Assembly: GCA_030065715.1 (NCBI GenBank)
Contig: JASJDF010000001.1
Location: 1 to 50,251 of the forward strand
Source: Xenococcaceae cyanobacterium MO_188.B19
GTDB lineage: Bacteria; Cyanobacteriota; Cyanobacteriia; Cyanobacteriales; Xenococcaceae
Reading direction: 5' to 3'
DNA: 50,251 nucleotides
Shown here in pieces: positions 8,179 to 18,656 of the stretch (positions are counted from its first letter, which is position 1; each line of letters begins with the position of its first letter). The notes under the pieces are model-generated. The model was not told the DNA's origin. It did no database searches and worked only from the letters and a program-made list of their open reading frames with translations. The position numbers and the translations under genes are program-made.

Positions 8179-9600
8179 TTGAGAAAATCCTTAGCTGACC
8201 AATCTTACGAAGGCTTGTTAGCAGAAACTTTACTCTCTTTTTACTTTGTTTTTCCTAAAATTGCCAAATCCTGTTCCGAACGTTTTATGATTTTTGATTC
8301 TCTTCTCAATTTGCTTGACAAACAACTCATTGAGATAAATGAATGCTCCTTAAATACAGTGGAAAATTTACTGTTAAAAGGAATTTTGGAAGATTTAAGT
8401 TATAGTGAAATTGGTCAACAAGAAGACTATAGTCCAGCTTACCTAACCAATGTAGCTGCCCCCAAACTATACAAAAAGCTTTCTAAGTTGTTGGGTGAAA
8501 ACGTTACTAAAAAAAATTGTCGAACACTACTAGAGTCATATAATTCTTCAATTAAATACAAAATATCAGCTTCCTATCCTAGTGGTGCAGTTTCTTTAGA
8601 CTCTTTTTTTTACATCGAACGCCCGCCAATAGAAGAGCAAGTTTATGGAGAAATTAATAAACCAGGAGCTTTGATAAGAATTAAAGCTCCCAAAGAAATG
8701 GGTAAGACTTCATTATTGCTAAGGATTTTAAATCAGGCTATTAATCAAGATTATCAGACCATTACTATTAATTTTGACCAAATTGACTGTTCTATTTTGA
8801 GCGATCTTGATCGCTTTTTACGCTTTCTTTGTGCTAGTGCCACTCAGCAACTCAATCTTGAACCAAAACTAGAAGAATATTGGGATGATGATATTGGCAG
8901 TAAAGTTAGTTGCAGCCTATATTTTCGATGTTATCTCCTAGAACAGATCAATTCGCCTATAGTCTTGGCATTTGATGATTTAAATCGAATTTTTGAATAT
9001 CCGCAGGTAGCAATGGATGTTTTACCCTTATTTCGTTCCTGGTACGAAGATGCCAAAAGAGCAGCAAGTTGGCAAAAGCTGCGGATGATTGTCGTACATT
9101 CAACAGAAGCATATATACCTCTTCAACTTCATCAGTCTCCTTTTAATGTTGGTTTGCCTATTCAATTAAAAAGCTTCAATCTTGACCAGGTAAAAAAGCT
9201 TGCCAAAAAATACAAATTAAATTGGCAAACGAACGAAGAAGCGGAACAATTAATGAATTTAGTAGGGGGTCACCCTGCACTAATTCAGATCGCTTTATAT
9301 CATCTCAGTCTCCAAGAAATTGACCTGGAGCAACTATTACAAAAAGCTTCAACTAATGACGGTATTTACCATCGTCATCTACGCCATCAGTGGTTAACCT
9401 TACAACAAGAACCTGAGTTAGGTGAGTTTTTTAAAATGATGCTTCAGACTAATCATCCTATTCAGTTAGAGCCAATTGTTGCTTATAAGTTAAGTAGTAT
9501 CGGACTGATTAAGGAAGTTGGGAATGAAGCGATAGTCAGTTGCAAGCTTTATCAAGATTTCTTTTCCCAGAATTTTCTGGAGATAAATTGCAAAACTTAA
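8179..9600 (+). CDS. AAA-like (AAA_35) ATPase with N-terminal vMAP-type helical domain
   Basis: Residues about 55-115 (LLLKGILEDLSYSEIGQQED, then YSPAYLTNVAAPKLYKKLSK) match the helical, HTH-like domain found at the start of many cyanobacterial vWA-MoxR-associated and STAND-type proteins. The AAA_35 ATPase follows from about 140, with a Walker A APKEMGKTS and a hydrophobic strand ending VLAFDDLNRIF as Walker B. The TTG at 8179 is the longest start; the ATG at 8287 (MIFDSLLNLL) gives 437 residues, fits family length better and may be the true start. It ends 14 bp from a convergent gene carrying the same ATPase domain. Such proteins are thought to be signalling or conflict NTPases; no effector domain is visible here. 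Confidence 0.8.
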   Translation: MRKSLADQSYEGLLAETLLSFYFVFPKIAKSCSERFMIFDSLLNLLDKQLIEINECSLNTVENLLLKGILEDLSYSEIGQQEDYSPAYLTNVAAPKLYKKLSKLLGENVTKKNCRTLLESYNSSIKYKISASYPSGAVSLDSFFYIERPPIEEQVYGEINKPGALIRIKAPKEMGKTSLLLRILNQAINQDYQTITINFDQIDCSILSDLDRFLRFLCASATQQLNLEPKLEEYWDDDIGSKVSCSLYFRCYLLEQINSPIVLAFDDLNRIFEYPQVAMDVLPLFRSWYEDAKRAASWQKLRMIVVHSTEAYIPLQLHQSPFNVGLPIQLKSFNLDQVKKLAKKYKLNWQTNEEAEQLMNLVGGHPALIQIALYHLSLQEIDLEQLLQKASTNDGIYHRHLRHQWLTLQQEPELGEFFKMMLQTNHPIQLEPIVAYKLSSIGLIKEVGNEAIVSCKLYQDFFSQNFLEINCKT

Positions 9601-9614
9601 GCATAATTTTTAAA

Positions 9615-12600
9615 TTATTGACGGTTCTGATTTAGGAGGAAGCTTCTAAGTTTGCTTCTTGGCTTATCCCCAAGATTGCATAATTGGCGATCGCTTTGAC
9701 TAACTTCTGTATTAGTTCGCAGATAATCTTGTATTTGATTACAGCCAGCAGCTAATAAATCTAGTTCAAACATTTGGTTGAGATTCCAAATAATAGCGGT
9801 TTTATCCTCACTAACAGAAGCAAGGGTTTTACCATCTGGACTAAAAGCAATACTCCATACTGCTTCATCATGTCCGTAAAAAGTTTTGAGCAATTTACCA
9901 CTACGATGCCAAAGTTTAATGGTGCTGTCCCCACTAGCCGAAGCAATTAATTGACCATCTGGACTAAAAACAATTTGTCTGACTGCTTCCCCATGACTTT
10001 TGAGGGATTGATTGAAGGTAACGTTAACCCGATTCGACGATTGGTCTAGTTGCCACAGTTTAATTATTCCCTCAACATCTGCTGTTGCCATCAGTTTGCC
10101 ATCAGGACTAATCTCCAATACTCCTGCCGAGCTAACGTTATAGTTATCTTGGTCAAGGGTTTCAATAATATCTCCACGAGTATTCCAAAGCTTAATCGTT
10201 TTGTCGTAACTTGCTGTCACTACGATCTGACCGTCGGGAGTAAACGCAATATCTCGCACCACATCCTGATGACCATCCAGAATAGTAATTAAATTACCCT
10301 GCCAATCCCAGAGTTTTGCCGTCTTGTCTTCACTGACAGTAGCAATTATTTGACCGTTAGGACTAATCACAATTCGCCATACACCAACTTTATGACCTTT
10401 GATCGTTTTCTCTAAAAATATTTGGGGTTGCTCTAAATCTTCGAGTTTGAGAAAGTTAATCGCACCATTCCAATGTCCAGATACCAGTTTATGTCGATCG
10501 TGACTAATCGTAATTCCTAGAACCGAGTCTTGTTCACTTTGGAAAGTATCTAGCAAAGAACCATCTTTAGCCCATAATTTAACTGTGCGATCGTCGCTTA
10601 CTGTGACAATCATCTCACCTTGAGGATGAAAAGCTACATCTATAATCGGTGCGCTGTGACTTCTTAATACTTTTAATAAAGGATTATCTAGTCTGGCTAA
10701 TTTAACGATATGTTGTCCAGAAGCAGAGGCAATAGTATTACCATCGGGGCTAATATCAATATCCCAAATTCTTCTTCTTTCAATATTAATTGTTTTTAAT
10801 AAAGCACCTTCAAGACTCCAGACTTTAACCTTACCATCCCAACTAGCAGTGATAAATTTTTGACGATCGGGATGAAAAACAACTGCAACGATAGGGGAAC
10901 TATGTCCTTCTAAAGTCTGTAGCAATTTACCGCTATCTGCTTGCCAGAGCTTGGCAGTTTGATCGTGACTCACAGAGACTATGGTCTTACCATCAGAACT
11001 AAAAGCTATATCTCTAACTTCATTAGTATGACTGTTAAGAGTTTCTTCTAGTTTAAAGCGACCCAAATCGTTGATTTTCCAGAGTTTAACGGTTTTATCC
11101 TCACTACCAGTGGCAATCATCTGACCATCGGGACTAAAAACAGCTTTCCAAACGGATTTATTATGACCGTCAAGAGTATCGATGAGCTTGCCGTCTCGCT
11201 GCCAGAGCTTGACCGTTCGATCTCTGCTGGCAGTGGCGATTATCTGACCGTTAGGGCTAAAAGCAATTCCTAAAACCTCATCTTGATGTCCTTCGAGAGT
11301 ATGTAACAATCGACCATCTCGATGCCAAAGTTTAACTGTATAATCCCGACTAACGGTAGCAATTAGCTGACTATCTGGGCTAAAAGCAACGTCCCATATG
11401 GCAGCTTGATGTCCTTCGAGAGTATGAAGTAGACTACCATCCATTTTCCAGAGTTTTACAGTTCGATCGGAACTAGCAGTAGCGATTAGTTTGCCATCAG
11501 GACTAATATCTACGCCAAAAACTACTTCGCTATGTCCTGACAAGCGATTATATTCATCAACTCCATATACTGCTTGCCGTAAAATTGATTCAATCTGTTT
11601 AGCGGTATATTCATCTTGATAGTTAAGTTTTTGCCATTTTTGCTTGACCTCGATCGCACTCATCAGAGCTTTTAATTTCCGATCCGAAGCAAAGAGAGCT
11701 TCGGAATAATTAGTCAGAGCTTTAATTTCGTTCAGCATCGCCTGACGATATTGCCGATAGGCGATCGCACCAAAACCTAAAATACTCGATAAAGTAATTA
11801 CCAGTGCTATTAAAACATAGCGTTGCAGTCGAGCAATTTCCTGCTGTTTTATGAGTCGCGCTTTAATTTCTTGAGCGCGTTCTGCTTCCAAAGCCTGTTG
11901 CGTTTCTTTTCTGTCTAATTCTTCGCTGCTGGTCAAAAAACGGTAATCGAGATCGCTTAAAATTTTATCCCAAGACCATTTTTGGGCATCTTGTAACGCT
12001 TTTCCTCGTAATAATCTGGAGGTATCTTGATATTGAGATTGCTGCCAAGCCTTCAAAGCCTCTGAATAGGGACGTAATTGAGATAGGTGTTTCTCTACCC
12101 AAGAAAGATTAAAAACTTCTTGATAGATACGGTTGCGGACTTTAAGCTTCCCTTGCTCTTTAATAATCAATCCAGAAAGCATTAGTTCTTGTTGCTCAAT
12201 ACTATTATCCGCAAGAATAAATCCTTGTTGTAGAATTTGTTGGTACATTGCCAATAAAGAACCTGTTTTTTGTTGGTTACTTACAAGGCGATCGCGGATG
12301 GTTTTTAAATGTTCTGGTTCGTCTTGAGTTTGCCAATTGTTAATAATCTGAGTTCGGATTAGCTGTTCGATCCAATCTCCTTCATTATTGAGCGACATCT
12401 GGGGAGGTGAAGCGCGAACTAATTTACATAATTTCTGGGTTAAAAAAGGTTGACCATTAGTCCAAGTTAGAATTTCTTGGAGAATTAATTGAGGGTTGCA
12501 GACAGTTTTTATTTCTTGTAGCCCTGCCAATAAAGGTTTAGCTTCTTGCAAAGTAAATCCGTTTAGTTGAATAGCTTGACCAATATTAAAAGGGGTTCGT

Positions 12601-13196
12601 CGATAATCATCGATCAGATCTGAAGGAGAGGCTACACCGAACAAAGCAAAACTCAAACGTCGATATTGAGGCTTGAGACTACGCTGATTATAACAAAAGC
12701 GAATCAGGGCAAAAAAATCATTGATCGAAAAATCTAAACTTAAAACACTATCGACTTCATCAAGACAAATCACTATTGGCGGTTCCCAAATATCATCTTG
12801 CTCTCTAGCTTCAGCTAATAATACTTCTTCAATAAATCGGCTCAAATTTTGAATTAAAGATAAATCTTGATGTGCTTGCCACCATTGCTTGAGGTTGATT
12901 TTGTTAAATAGATCAAAATTTTGCCATAATTCGACTACCAATCCTTTGTACCATTGTTCGATAGTCACTTTTTTTCCACTAATGCGGGTCAGATCGATCG
13001 CTCTACAACAATATCCATCCTGTCGCAAATGGTTCATCATCCTTACCATTAGACTGGATTTGCCCATTTGACGGGCATTGAGAACATAACAAAATTCGCC
13101 CCGTTTTAATGCTTCGTAGAGTTGGCGATCGGCAGCACGCACTACATAAGAAACTGCATCCATCGGCAAACTGCCACCAACTTGATAGTCATTCAC
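9615..13196 (-). CDS. AAA-like ATPase with transmembrane segment and 14 WD40 repeats
   Basis: The 1193-residue protein starts with an AAA_35 domain ([20 protein letters not shown], Walker [10 protein letters not shown], Walker B VICLDEVD), followed by a helical region to about 440. One membrane helix lies near 465-485 ([20 protein letters not shown]). From about 550 on I count fourteen WD40 blades of the form '[30 protein letters not shown]', enough for two seven-bladed propellers. Some blades are eroded (for example those starting IERRRIW and QSEQDSV). The predicted topology puts the ATPase and the propellers on opposite sides of the membrane, or both cytosolic with a hairpin; this is not settled. 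Likely a sensor/scaffold NTPase, common in large cyanobacterial genomes; partner and signal unknown. Confidence 0.9.
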   Translation of the reverse strand: MNDYQVGGSLPMDAVSYVVRAADRQLYEALKRGEFCYVLNARQMGKSSLMVRMMNHLRQDGYCCRAIDLTRISGKKVTIEQWYKGLVVELWQNFDLFNKINLKQWWQAHQDLSLIQNLSRFIEEVLLAEAREQDDIWEPPIVICLDEVDSVLSLDFSINDFFALIRFCYNQRSLKPQYRRLSFALFGVASPSDLIDDYRRTPFNIGQAIQLNGFTLQEAKPLLAGLQEIKTVCNPQLILQEILTWTNGQPFLTQKLCKLVRASPPQMSLNNEGDWIEQLIRTQIINNWQTQDEPEHLKTIRDRLVSNQQKTGSLLAMYQQILQQGFILADNSIEQQELMLSGLIIKEQGKLKVRNRIYQEVFNLSWVEKHLSQLRPYSEALKAWQQSQYQDTSRLLRGKALQDAQKWSWDKILSDLDYRFLTSSEELDRKETQQALEAERAQEIKARLIKQQEIARLQRYVLIALVITLSSILGFGAIAYRQYRQAMLNEIKALTNYSEALFASDRKLKALMSAIEVKQKWQKLNYQDEYTAKQIESILRQAVYGVDEYNRLSGHSEVVFGVDISPDGKLIATASSDRTVKLWKMDGSLLHTLEGHQAAIWDVAFSPDSQLIATVSRDYTVKLWHRDGRLLHTLEGHQDEVLGIAFSPNGQIIATASRDRTVKLWQRDGKLIDTLDGHNKSVWKAVFSPDGQMIATGSEDKTVKLWKINDLGRFKLEETLNSHTNEVRDIAFSSDGKTIVSVSHDQTAKLWQADSGKLLQTLEGHSSPIVAVVFHPDRQKFITASWDGKVKVWSLEGALLKTINIERRRIWDIDISPDGNTIASASGQHIVKLARLDNPLLKVLRSHSAPIIDVAFHPQGEMIVTVSDDRTVKLWAKDGSLLDTFQSEQDSVLGITISHDRHKLVSGHWNGAINFLKLEDLEQPQIFLEKTIKGHKVGVWRIVISPNGQIIATVSEDKTAKLWDWQGNLITILDGHQDVVRDIAFTPDGQIVVTASYDKTIKLWNTRGDIIETLDQDNYNVSSAGVLEISPDGKLMATADVEGIIKLWQLDQSSNRVNVTFNQSLKSHGEAVRQIVFSPDGQLIASASGDSTIKLWHRSGKLLKTFYGHDEAVWSIAFSPDGKTLASVSEDKTAIIWNLNQMFELDLLAAGCNQIQDYLRTNTEVSQSDRQLCNLGDKPRSKLRSFLLNQNRQ

Positions 13197-13616
13197 AATA
13201 TCTGCTTCTGTATATCAAAGTTCTAAAATATACATTCAATTAATTTCTACCTTAACTCACATTTTTAATTTTGTTAGAGTTCGACAGTTGTAAGAAAAGT
13301 AGTAGAAATTCAAGAATTTAATCCGCTCGGCATATTATTTTGAATTTTAATATTATTAGCTTTGGTCTTTAATATTATTAGGTTTATTAGTTGCAATCTA
13401 ATTTGCTTTTTGCAATTAACTTTTTTGTAAAAATATAATAAAGTAATTATGATTGTTTTATGTTTTTATCGTGAATTTTAAATTGTTTTAAGAGATTTAC
13501 AATACAGTATTTATCAAGTTTTTTATTTTTAAATGAAATAATGATCTTGATATTACAAGTCAAATTGCTATAAAAATTAACGACTTTTAATGTTAATTAA
13601 ACTCTAATTTTTAACT
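13197..13616. promoter_or_regulatory. AT-rich divergent intergenic region
   Basis: This 420-bp gap separates the AAA-WD40 gene (leftward) from the cellulase gene (rightward), so it should hold both promoters. It is very AT-rich with runs of T and several TATAAT-like hexamers. None is convincing enough to place a start site. No open reading frame or strong hairpin is seen in it. Confidence 0.4.
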
Positions 13617-16600
13617 ATGATGTCTACACCTGATTCTATGATTCCCCATAATCACGAAGGTCACAATCACGGTGGTGAGCCAATGCCACCGCTTCCAAAC
13701 CCAGAACCCTTAGCTTCTGGTGGTCAAATTTTAAAAGTAGATGGTACTACACAGAGAATAACAAACTTCGATCCAGCTAAAGATAAGCTCGACTTAGGTA
13801 CTGATTCCATACATAATCAGATAGCTATCGATACACCCGAAGGCATAGCTTTCCAAAATTTATTTACTCCAAGTAAATCTCTTACTCTTGTTGGTGTTTC
13901 TCTCAAAGACCTCAAAGCAGAGAACTTTACAGCAATATCAGATGCTCACTTACAGCAAGACCTCAGTGCTGCCTTAGCTTGGGAGAACGGTACTGGATAC
14001 GTCAGACCCAATACAGTATATATTCGTTCTCACGAACAGAATCTCCAAGAAGAAGTAGACTTCAACCCAGCTACAGACAAAATCAGTTTCTTCTACCTAA
14101 GTGTACGTGGAGATAATCAACTAAATTTTGCAGTGGAAGAAACTGCTAAAGGAGCTAGATTCTACAGCCCAATAACTAATCAAAGTATTACCCTCAAAGG
14201 AATCAAGTTTTCTGATTTGGATAGTTCGCACTTTGAGTGGAGAGCCAATCAACTAGAAGACAATATTGCTGACAGAATGGGGCTATCCGATAAAATAGTC
14301 GATTTTAGAATCGTTGATAGCAATGTGTTTAGCGGTAAGAGTGTTCCGATGGCAGGACTCGTGGATAGAGCGCCTTATCACTCACAGCCAGAATATACTG
14401 GTACAAGAATAGACTCAAATCCAGACCCAGTCGATCCAGTTGACCCAGTCGATCCAGTTGACCCAGTCGATCCAGTTGACCCAGTCGATCCAGTTGACCC
14501 AGTCGATCCAGTTGACCCAGTCGATCCAGTTGACCCAGTCGATCCAGTCGATCCAGTTGATCCCACACCTGGCAACTCAGAAGTAGATTTTGCAATTACT
14601 AATGATTGGGGTAGTGGTTATCAAGGTCAGGTAGAAATTAGCAATAATGATAGTAGTCAACTAAATGGTTGGACTCTGAAGTTTAAATTTTCTGGCAAAA
14701 TCAATCAAATTTGGAATGCGGAAATTGTCAGTCAAAATGGGAACACTTACATCATTCGCAACGCCTCCTACAATGGCACAGTCGCCTCTGGTGAAAAAGT
14801 CACCTTTGGTTTCATTGGAGAAGGTTCAGCATCCAACTTACCTGATGTATTTGAACTGAATGGAAAAGTAGTAGGAGAAACACCCACCACACCTACAGAC
14901 CCCGATCCCATGAAGTCAACAATTGCCGAGATTGTGGCAAAAAGTGGTGGAGAATTTGACAGCAACAACCAAGACTTCGATATTCTATTTCAAGCACTCG
15001 AAGCAGCAGGTCTTACTGATGCTGTAGCCGATCCAGCATCAGACTTAACAGTCTTTGCTCCTACTGATGCAGCTTTTATCAAATTAGCGCAAGACTTGGG
15101 CTATCAGGGCAATGATGAAACTGGTGCATACAATGCTATTGTGGGCGCACTAACAGAGTTAGGAAATGGCGACCCCATTCCTGTACTGCAAGATGTTTTG
15201 AAATATCATGTTTCTGCTGGAGCAAAAACTCTCAATGAAGTGAAGGGAGCTAATTCTGTCAATACATTGCTAGATGGTGCAAAGGTTACACCTAATGGGA
15301 ATACTTTAGGAGATAAGGAACCAGATTTAGCCGATCCCAAATTTGTTAATGGTTTAACCAACGTAGAAGCTAGTAACGGTATTATTCAAGGTATTGATCG
15401 AGTATTACTTCCTTTGGATCTTCCTGGTAATAACTCCACACCTACAGACCCCACTGACCCGACAAATCCTACAGATCCTAATCCACCGACAGGAAATAAT
15501 CCAGGAGCATTTAATTACGCTGAAGCAATACAAAAGTCATTCCTATTCTACGAAGCAAATCGATCGGGTGAACTACCAGCAGACAACAGAATTCCTTGGC
15601 GTGGTGATTCTGCCCTCACTGATGGCGCAGATGTAGGTCGGGACCTAACTGGTGGTTATTATGATGCAGGAGATCATGTCAAATTTGGTCTTCCTATGGC
15701 AGCAAGTATGACTATGCTCGCTTGGGGTGCGGATGAATATAGTGATGCCTATGAAAAGATTGGTCAGCAGGACGAAGTGTTAGATGCAGTTAAATGGGGA
15801 ACTGACTATATCCTTAAAGCCTATGACGATAAAGGCACAGCCGATGTTTCCGATGATGTGTTCTACGGACAAGTAGGTAATGGACAAGCAGATCATTCCT
15901 TCTGGGGTCCTCCAGAAATTATGACTATGGATCGACCTGCATACAAAGTTGACGCTCAAAACCCAGGTTCAGATTTGACTGGTGAATCTGCTGCTGCTTT
16001 AGCCTCAGCTTCAATTATTTTCCGTTCTAGTGATTCTGCTTATGCAGATAAGTTATTAGGTCAAGCTCAAAAGCTTTATGAATTTGCCGAAACCTACAAA
16101 GGTAAATATTCAGAATCCATTACTGATGCACGAAACTTCTACAATTCCTGGAGCGGTTATACTGACGATCTAGCTTGGGGAGCTACTTGGTTACACAAAG
16201 CTACTGAAGCAGCAGGTCAAACTGATACTCAATATCTTGCTAAAGCGGAACAATACTACCAAGATACCAATGGTGTTCAATATGCACCTTGGACTCAAAA
16301 CTGGGATGATAAAAAGTATGGTACTGCCATCTTACTTGCCCAAGAAACAGGAGATAATCAATATCAAATTCAAGTAGAAGGTTGGTTAGACCGTTGGATG
16401 ATAGATAGAAGCCAAGGCGGAATTCCTAAATATACTGAAGGAGGATTAGCTTGGTTAGATCAATGGGGAGCAAATCGTTATGCTGCTAACACAGCTATGC
16501 TTGCTGGTATCTATGCGGATACAGTAAATGACAAAGGTGGTCAGTACTCTCAGTTTGCTGAGAATCAAATCAACTATATGTTGGGAGATAATCCGAATAA

Positions 16601-17003
16601 CTTTAGTTATCAAATAGGTTTTGGTGATAATTATCCTCAAAATCCCCACCACCGAGGCGCACATGCTTCTCTCAATAACAATATCAATGGCGGTGAAACC
16701 AAACATATTCTGTATGGAGCGTTAGTGGGGGGACCCAGTCAACCTAATGACAGTGCTTACAATGACAGAAGAGATGATTATATCTCCAATGAAGTAGCGA
16801 CGGATTACAATGCTGGATTCACGGGAGCTTTGGCTTATTTAGCTAATAAACATGATGATATGCCTTTGGCTGATAGTGAAATTCCTAAGCTATTTGGTTC
16901 TGATACTACACCTCCAGCATCACCATTCGCATCGGATTCTTTCGACTCAGACTTTAACTCTCAAAATACAGATGATGTGTTTGCTCAATCATCTAACTTC
17001 TAA
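13617..17003 (+). CDS. Multidomain GH9 cellulase (CBM2, FAS1 and GH9 domains)
   Basis: The 1128-residue protein has a His-rich start ([10 protein letters not shown]), an unassigned beta-rich domain to about 265, a (DPV)n linker (about 270-316), a CBM2 cellulose-binding module (about 321-420, [16 protein letters not shown]), a fasciclin FAS1 domain (about 433-603, [11 protein letters not shown]), a PTDPT linker, and a GH9 catalytic domain (about 632-1085). GH9 signatures are intact: [15 protein letters not shown] with D683 and D686, NPHHRGAH with H1011/H1012, and the acid E1059 in [12 protein letters not shown]. It should cleave beta-1,4-glucan internally. No N-terminal signal peptide is seen, so export, perhaps by type I secretion, is open. 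The ATG ATG start leaves the first Met ambiguous. The gene sits in the plasmid-type block, suggesting acquisition by transfer. Confidence 0.93.
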   Translation: MMSTPDSMIPHNHEGHNHGGEPMPPLPNPEPLASGGQILKVDGTTQRITNFDPAKDKLDLGTDSIHNQIAIDTPEGIAFQNLFTPSKSLTLVGVSLKDLKAENFTAISDAHLQQDLSAALAWENGTGYVRPNTVYIRSHEQNLQEEVDFNPATDKISFFYLSVRGDNQLNFAVEETAKGARFYSPITNQSITLKGIKFSDLDSSHFEWRANQLEDNIADRMGLSDKIVDFRIVDSNVFSGKSVPMAGLVDRAPYHSQPEYTGTRIDSNPDPVDPVDPVDPVDPVDPVDPVDPVDPVDPVDPVDPVDPVDPVDPVDPTPGNSEVDFAITNDWGSGYQGQVEISNNDSSQLNGWTLKFKFSGKINQIWNAEIVSQNGNTYIIRNASYNGTVASGEKVTFGFIGEGSASNLPDVFELNGKVVGETPTTPTDPDPMKSTIAEIVAKSGGEFDSNNQDFDILFQALEAAGLTDAVADPASDLTVFAPTDAAFIKLAQDLGYQGNDETGAYNAIVGALTELGNGDPIPVLQDVLKYHVSAGAKTLNEVKGANSVNTLLDGAKVTPNGNTLGDKEPDLADPKFVNGLTNVEASNGIIQGIDRVLLPLDLPGNNSTPTDPTDPTNPTDPNPPTGNNPGAFNYAEAIQKSFLFYEANRSGELPADNRIPWRGDSALTDGADVGRDLTGGYYDAGDHVKFGLPMAASMTMLAWGADEYSDAYEKIGQQDEVLDAVKWGTDYILKAYDDKGTADVSDDVFYGQVGNGQADHSFWGPPEIMTMDRPAYKVDAQNPGSDLTGESAAALASASIIFRSSDSAYADKLLGQAQKLYEFAETYKGKYSESITDARNFYNSWSGYTDDLAWGATWLHKATEAAGQTDTQYLAKAEQYYQDTNGVQYAPWTQNWDDKKYGTAILLAQETGDNQYQIQVEGWLDRWMIDRSQGGIPKYTEGGLAWLDQWGANRYAANTAMLAGIYADTVNDKGGQYSQFAENQINYMLGDNPNNFSYQIGFGDNYPQNPHHRGAHASLNNNINGGETKHILYGALVGGPSQPNDSAYNDRRDDYISNEVATDYNAGFTGALAYLANKHDDMPLADSEIPKLFGSDTTPPASPFASDSFDSDFNSQNTDDVFAQSSNF
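14424..14563 (+). repeat. 18-bp tandem repeat coding the DPV linker
   Basis: The unit GACCCAGTCGATCCAGTT repeats about seven times, nearly perfectly, with a slightly altered last unit. It encodes Asp-Pro-Val triplets joining the N-terminal domain to CBM2. Alternating GTCGAT and GTTGAC codons keep an 18-bp rather than 9-bp period. Near-identity at the DNA level points to recent slippage or unequal exchange, so copy number is likely to vary between strains. Confidence 0.95.
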
Positions 17004-17045
17004 TTAGGACCAGAACTAGTTAGGGGTAAAGCTAAGGAAGCTACC

Positions 17046-17372
17046 AGGCGATCCAACAGTAAACGGACAAAAAACAACGCTCGACGTATAATTCGATAGA
17101 GTAAAATCCTGAAACCCTTATTCAGTTAACCTTTGACCAATTTTACTATCAGTACACTTTTTATTAGTTCAAAAAAACTACAAAAAGTTTCTGATAATTA
17201 TACGACCAGTTTTTTGATAGATAATTACTGTTTTTTCGTCGAATTATACGCTCAGTTAGCCAAAAGCAGACGTAGAACTTCCTTTATACGTACAGTTTTT
17301 CGATAATTCTGACTAAATAATTATAATTATACGCGCAGCGTTGTTTTCTGTCCGTTTACTGTTGGATCGCCT
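17046..17372. repeat. 327-bp element with 48-bp terminal inverted repeats and five CGTATAATT boxes
   Basis: The ends 17046-17093 and 17325-17372 are inverted copies: AGGCGATCCAACAGTAAACG and on through GGACA, AAAACAACGCT and CGTATAATT, with about four mismatches in 48 bp. Inside, the box CGTATAATT, preceded by AACTGNN or close variants, occurs on the minus strand at 17196-17204, 17242-17250, 17282-17290 (as CGTATAAAG) and 17325-17333, spaced 46, 40 and 43 bp, and once on the plus strand at 17085-17093. There is no coding capacity and no clear target-site duplication. It lies 52 bp from the stop of a short tyrosine recombinase. It could be a MITE, a recombinase attachment or resolution region, or an invertible segment. 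Confidence 0.85.
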
Positions 17373-17376
17373 AGAT

Positions 17377-17402
17377 AAAATCCTCACTATTGAGGATTTT
17401 TT
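17377..17402 (+). terminator. Intrinsic terminator
   Basis: AAAATCCTCA, loop CTAT, then TGAGGATTTTTT forms a ten-base stem with a T run. It lies between the inverted-repeat element and the convergent recombinase gene. The A run on the left means it could also stop leftward transcription. Confidence 0.75.
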
Positions 17403-17424
17403 AATTGCTATACAAAGGCGAGAT

Positions 17425-18003
17425 TTAAAATTTCAATGTTGAAATTGCATTCTCTTTTTGCTGCTCCGTCACTCCCAGATATCTTTCTAAAGCAGCTAAA
17501 GTCTTGTGTCCCGATATAGCTTGAATATGCCTTAATGGAACACCAGCATCACTCATACGGGTTAAAGCTGTCCGTCTAAAACTGTGAGTACTGACCCCTT
17601 CAATCTCAAGCTGACAACAAACATCTCTCAGTATCTTGTCAGCACTAGCTTTATGAATATGATTTCTACCATGACGACCAGGAAACAGAAAAGGGCGATC
17701 GCTCCATTGACCCTTTTTTTGATACACCTCTAAATACTCTCGAAGCTGGGGATGGACTTGAATCTCTCTAGTTTCCTGCTTCCCCTTAGTGTTGTAGCGA
17801 CGGATCACCAATACATCCCTTACTCCTTTAAGACCGATCACATCCCCTCGATTTAAGGTACAAGCTTCATTAATTCGTGCTGCTGCATAGAGACAGACAC
17901 CGAACAAAGCGAGATCGCGCGGTTTGGTAAATCCCTCGTTAAATAGTAAATTTATTTGTGTGGGAGTTAGTATTGCTGCCCGTCCAAACTTATTAACTTT
18001 CAT
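17425..18003 (-). CDS. Short tyrosine recombinase/integrase (catalytic domain only)
   Basis: At 192 residues this is only the catalytic half of a tyrosine recombinase, the size of FimB/FimE-type enzymes. The active-site set is present: Arg in AAARINEAC, Lys in the beta hairpin near RRYNTKGKQ, HSFRR (His-x-x-Arg), ISGHKTLAALERYLGV with the second His and the nucleophile Tyr. It should cut and rejoin DNA at paired sites by 3'-phosphotyrosine chemistry. The N-terminal SAM-like core-binding domain of phage integrases is missing. The nearby inverted-repeat element is the obvious candidate substrate. On cyanobacterial plasmids such enzymes may serve integration, inversion or multimer resolution; which one applies here is not shown. 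Confidence 0.88.
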   Translation of the reverse strand: MKVNKFGRAAILTPTQINLLFNEGFTKPRDLALFGVCLYAAARINEACTLNRGDVIGLKGVRDVLVIRRYNTKGKQETREIQVHPQLREYLEVYQKKGQWSDRPFLFPGRHGRNHIHKASADKILRDVCCQLEIEGVSTHSFRRTALTRMSDAGVPLRHIQAISGHKTLAALERYLGVTEQQKENAISTLKF

Positions 18004-18023
18004 GTGCCATTGCAGATTGTAGA

Positions 18024-18476
18024 TTAAAGAATTGAAGATTGAGTAGAGTTATAAATTCGAGATTCTTTGGATTTAGAGCGCAATGTTTTGAGAGATGACA
18101 CTAACATTGCTACAATTTCGTTAGTCTCCGCCATAAGACTTTGAAATTTTAGATTGATGATTGATGATTTTAGATTGTCAAAAAGCGATCGCTCTGTGCC
18201 TCGCTTTTCGAGAGGATGCAGCGATCGCCAAAAGTAGATCACCTTACTTAATTGGTCAATTACCAGTCGTTTCGTAAAACGAAATGAATCTAAAATCTGA
18301 AATCTCCAATCTACAATTGCAATTGCCCTATAGTTTGCTCCCACTGATGTGGCACATCTACATAACTGTTTTCCAATAACTTGTGCTTCCACCTTATCCT
18401 GGGGCAAGGCACTCACCAACCGAATCACCCTAATGGCTAATTTCTTTGTTCTCGCTTTGAACTCCGTTTTATCCAT
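18024..18476 (-). pseudogene. Four-helix-bundle (S23/IVP-type) protein with its middle replaced by repeat sequence
   Basis: Residues 1-51 (ending CATSVGANYRA) and about 114-135 (LMAETNEIVAMLVSSLKTLR) are the first and last parts of a four-helix-bundle protein of the 23S-intervening-sequence family, a fold shared with Avd proteins. The expected central helices, normally about 45 residues after NYRA, are absent. In their place are about 60 residues translated from dispersed-repeat DNA (18135-18335), including a HIP1-rich palindrome. The frame stays open, so a chimeric 150-residue protein could be made, but helices 2-3 of the bundle are lost. I treat it as an inactivated gene. Confidence 0.7.
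18181..18234. repeat. Small dispersed HIP1-bearing palindromic repeat
   Basis: The core GCGATCGCTCTGTGCCTCGC followed by TTTTCGAGAGGATGCAGCGATCGCC is flanked by HIP1 octamers in inverted orientation. The same GAGGCGCAGAGCGATCGC-type core occurs at 25974, 26539 and 32797. It sits inside the four-helix-bundle reading frame. Confidence 0.7.
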
Positions 18477-18621
18477 CCATCAATCAATCTGAAATCGACA
18501 ATCGACAATCTCCAATCTTACACTATCAAAGTACTCTTTAATCGCCTAACTACCTCAAATCCCTATGATTTCGTTACGATGGAGTGAGGAATTAAGCAAA
18601 ACTTATCGATTATAGGAGTAG

Positions 18622-18645
18622 CAAATAAGTATAAATGCTTATTTG
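18622..18645. promoter_or_regulatory. Palindrome CAAATAAG-N8-CTTATTTG
   Basis: Perfect 8-bp arms (18622-18629 and 18638-18645) around TATAAATG lie just beyond the stop of the coiled-coil gene. With no long T run it could be a weak terminator or an operator. The surrounding gap (18477-18656) also contains GAAATCGACAATC-type dispersed repeats. Confidence 0.4.
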
Positions 18646-18656
18646 ATAAGATGGGC

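Noticed and set aside
14329-14595. Antisense frames rich in DRLGQL or GSTGST
   Set aside because: Shadows of the 18-bp linker repeat.
17085-17333. Iterons of a plasmid origin
   Set aside because: Boxes are spaced by about 43 bp and sit inside inverted ends; iterons are normally tandem at 20-22 bp and near the rep gene.
17046-17372. Tn7-like or CAST transposon end
   Set aside because: Spaced boxes are suggestive, but the tips are not TGT...ACA, the element is only 327 bp and no tnsB, tnsC, tniQ or cas12k gene is present.
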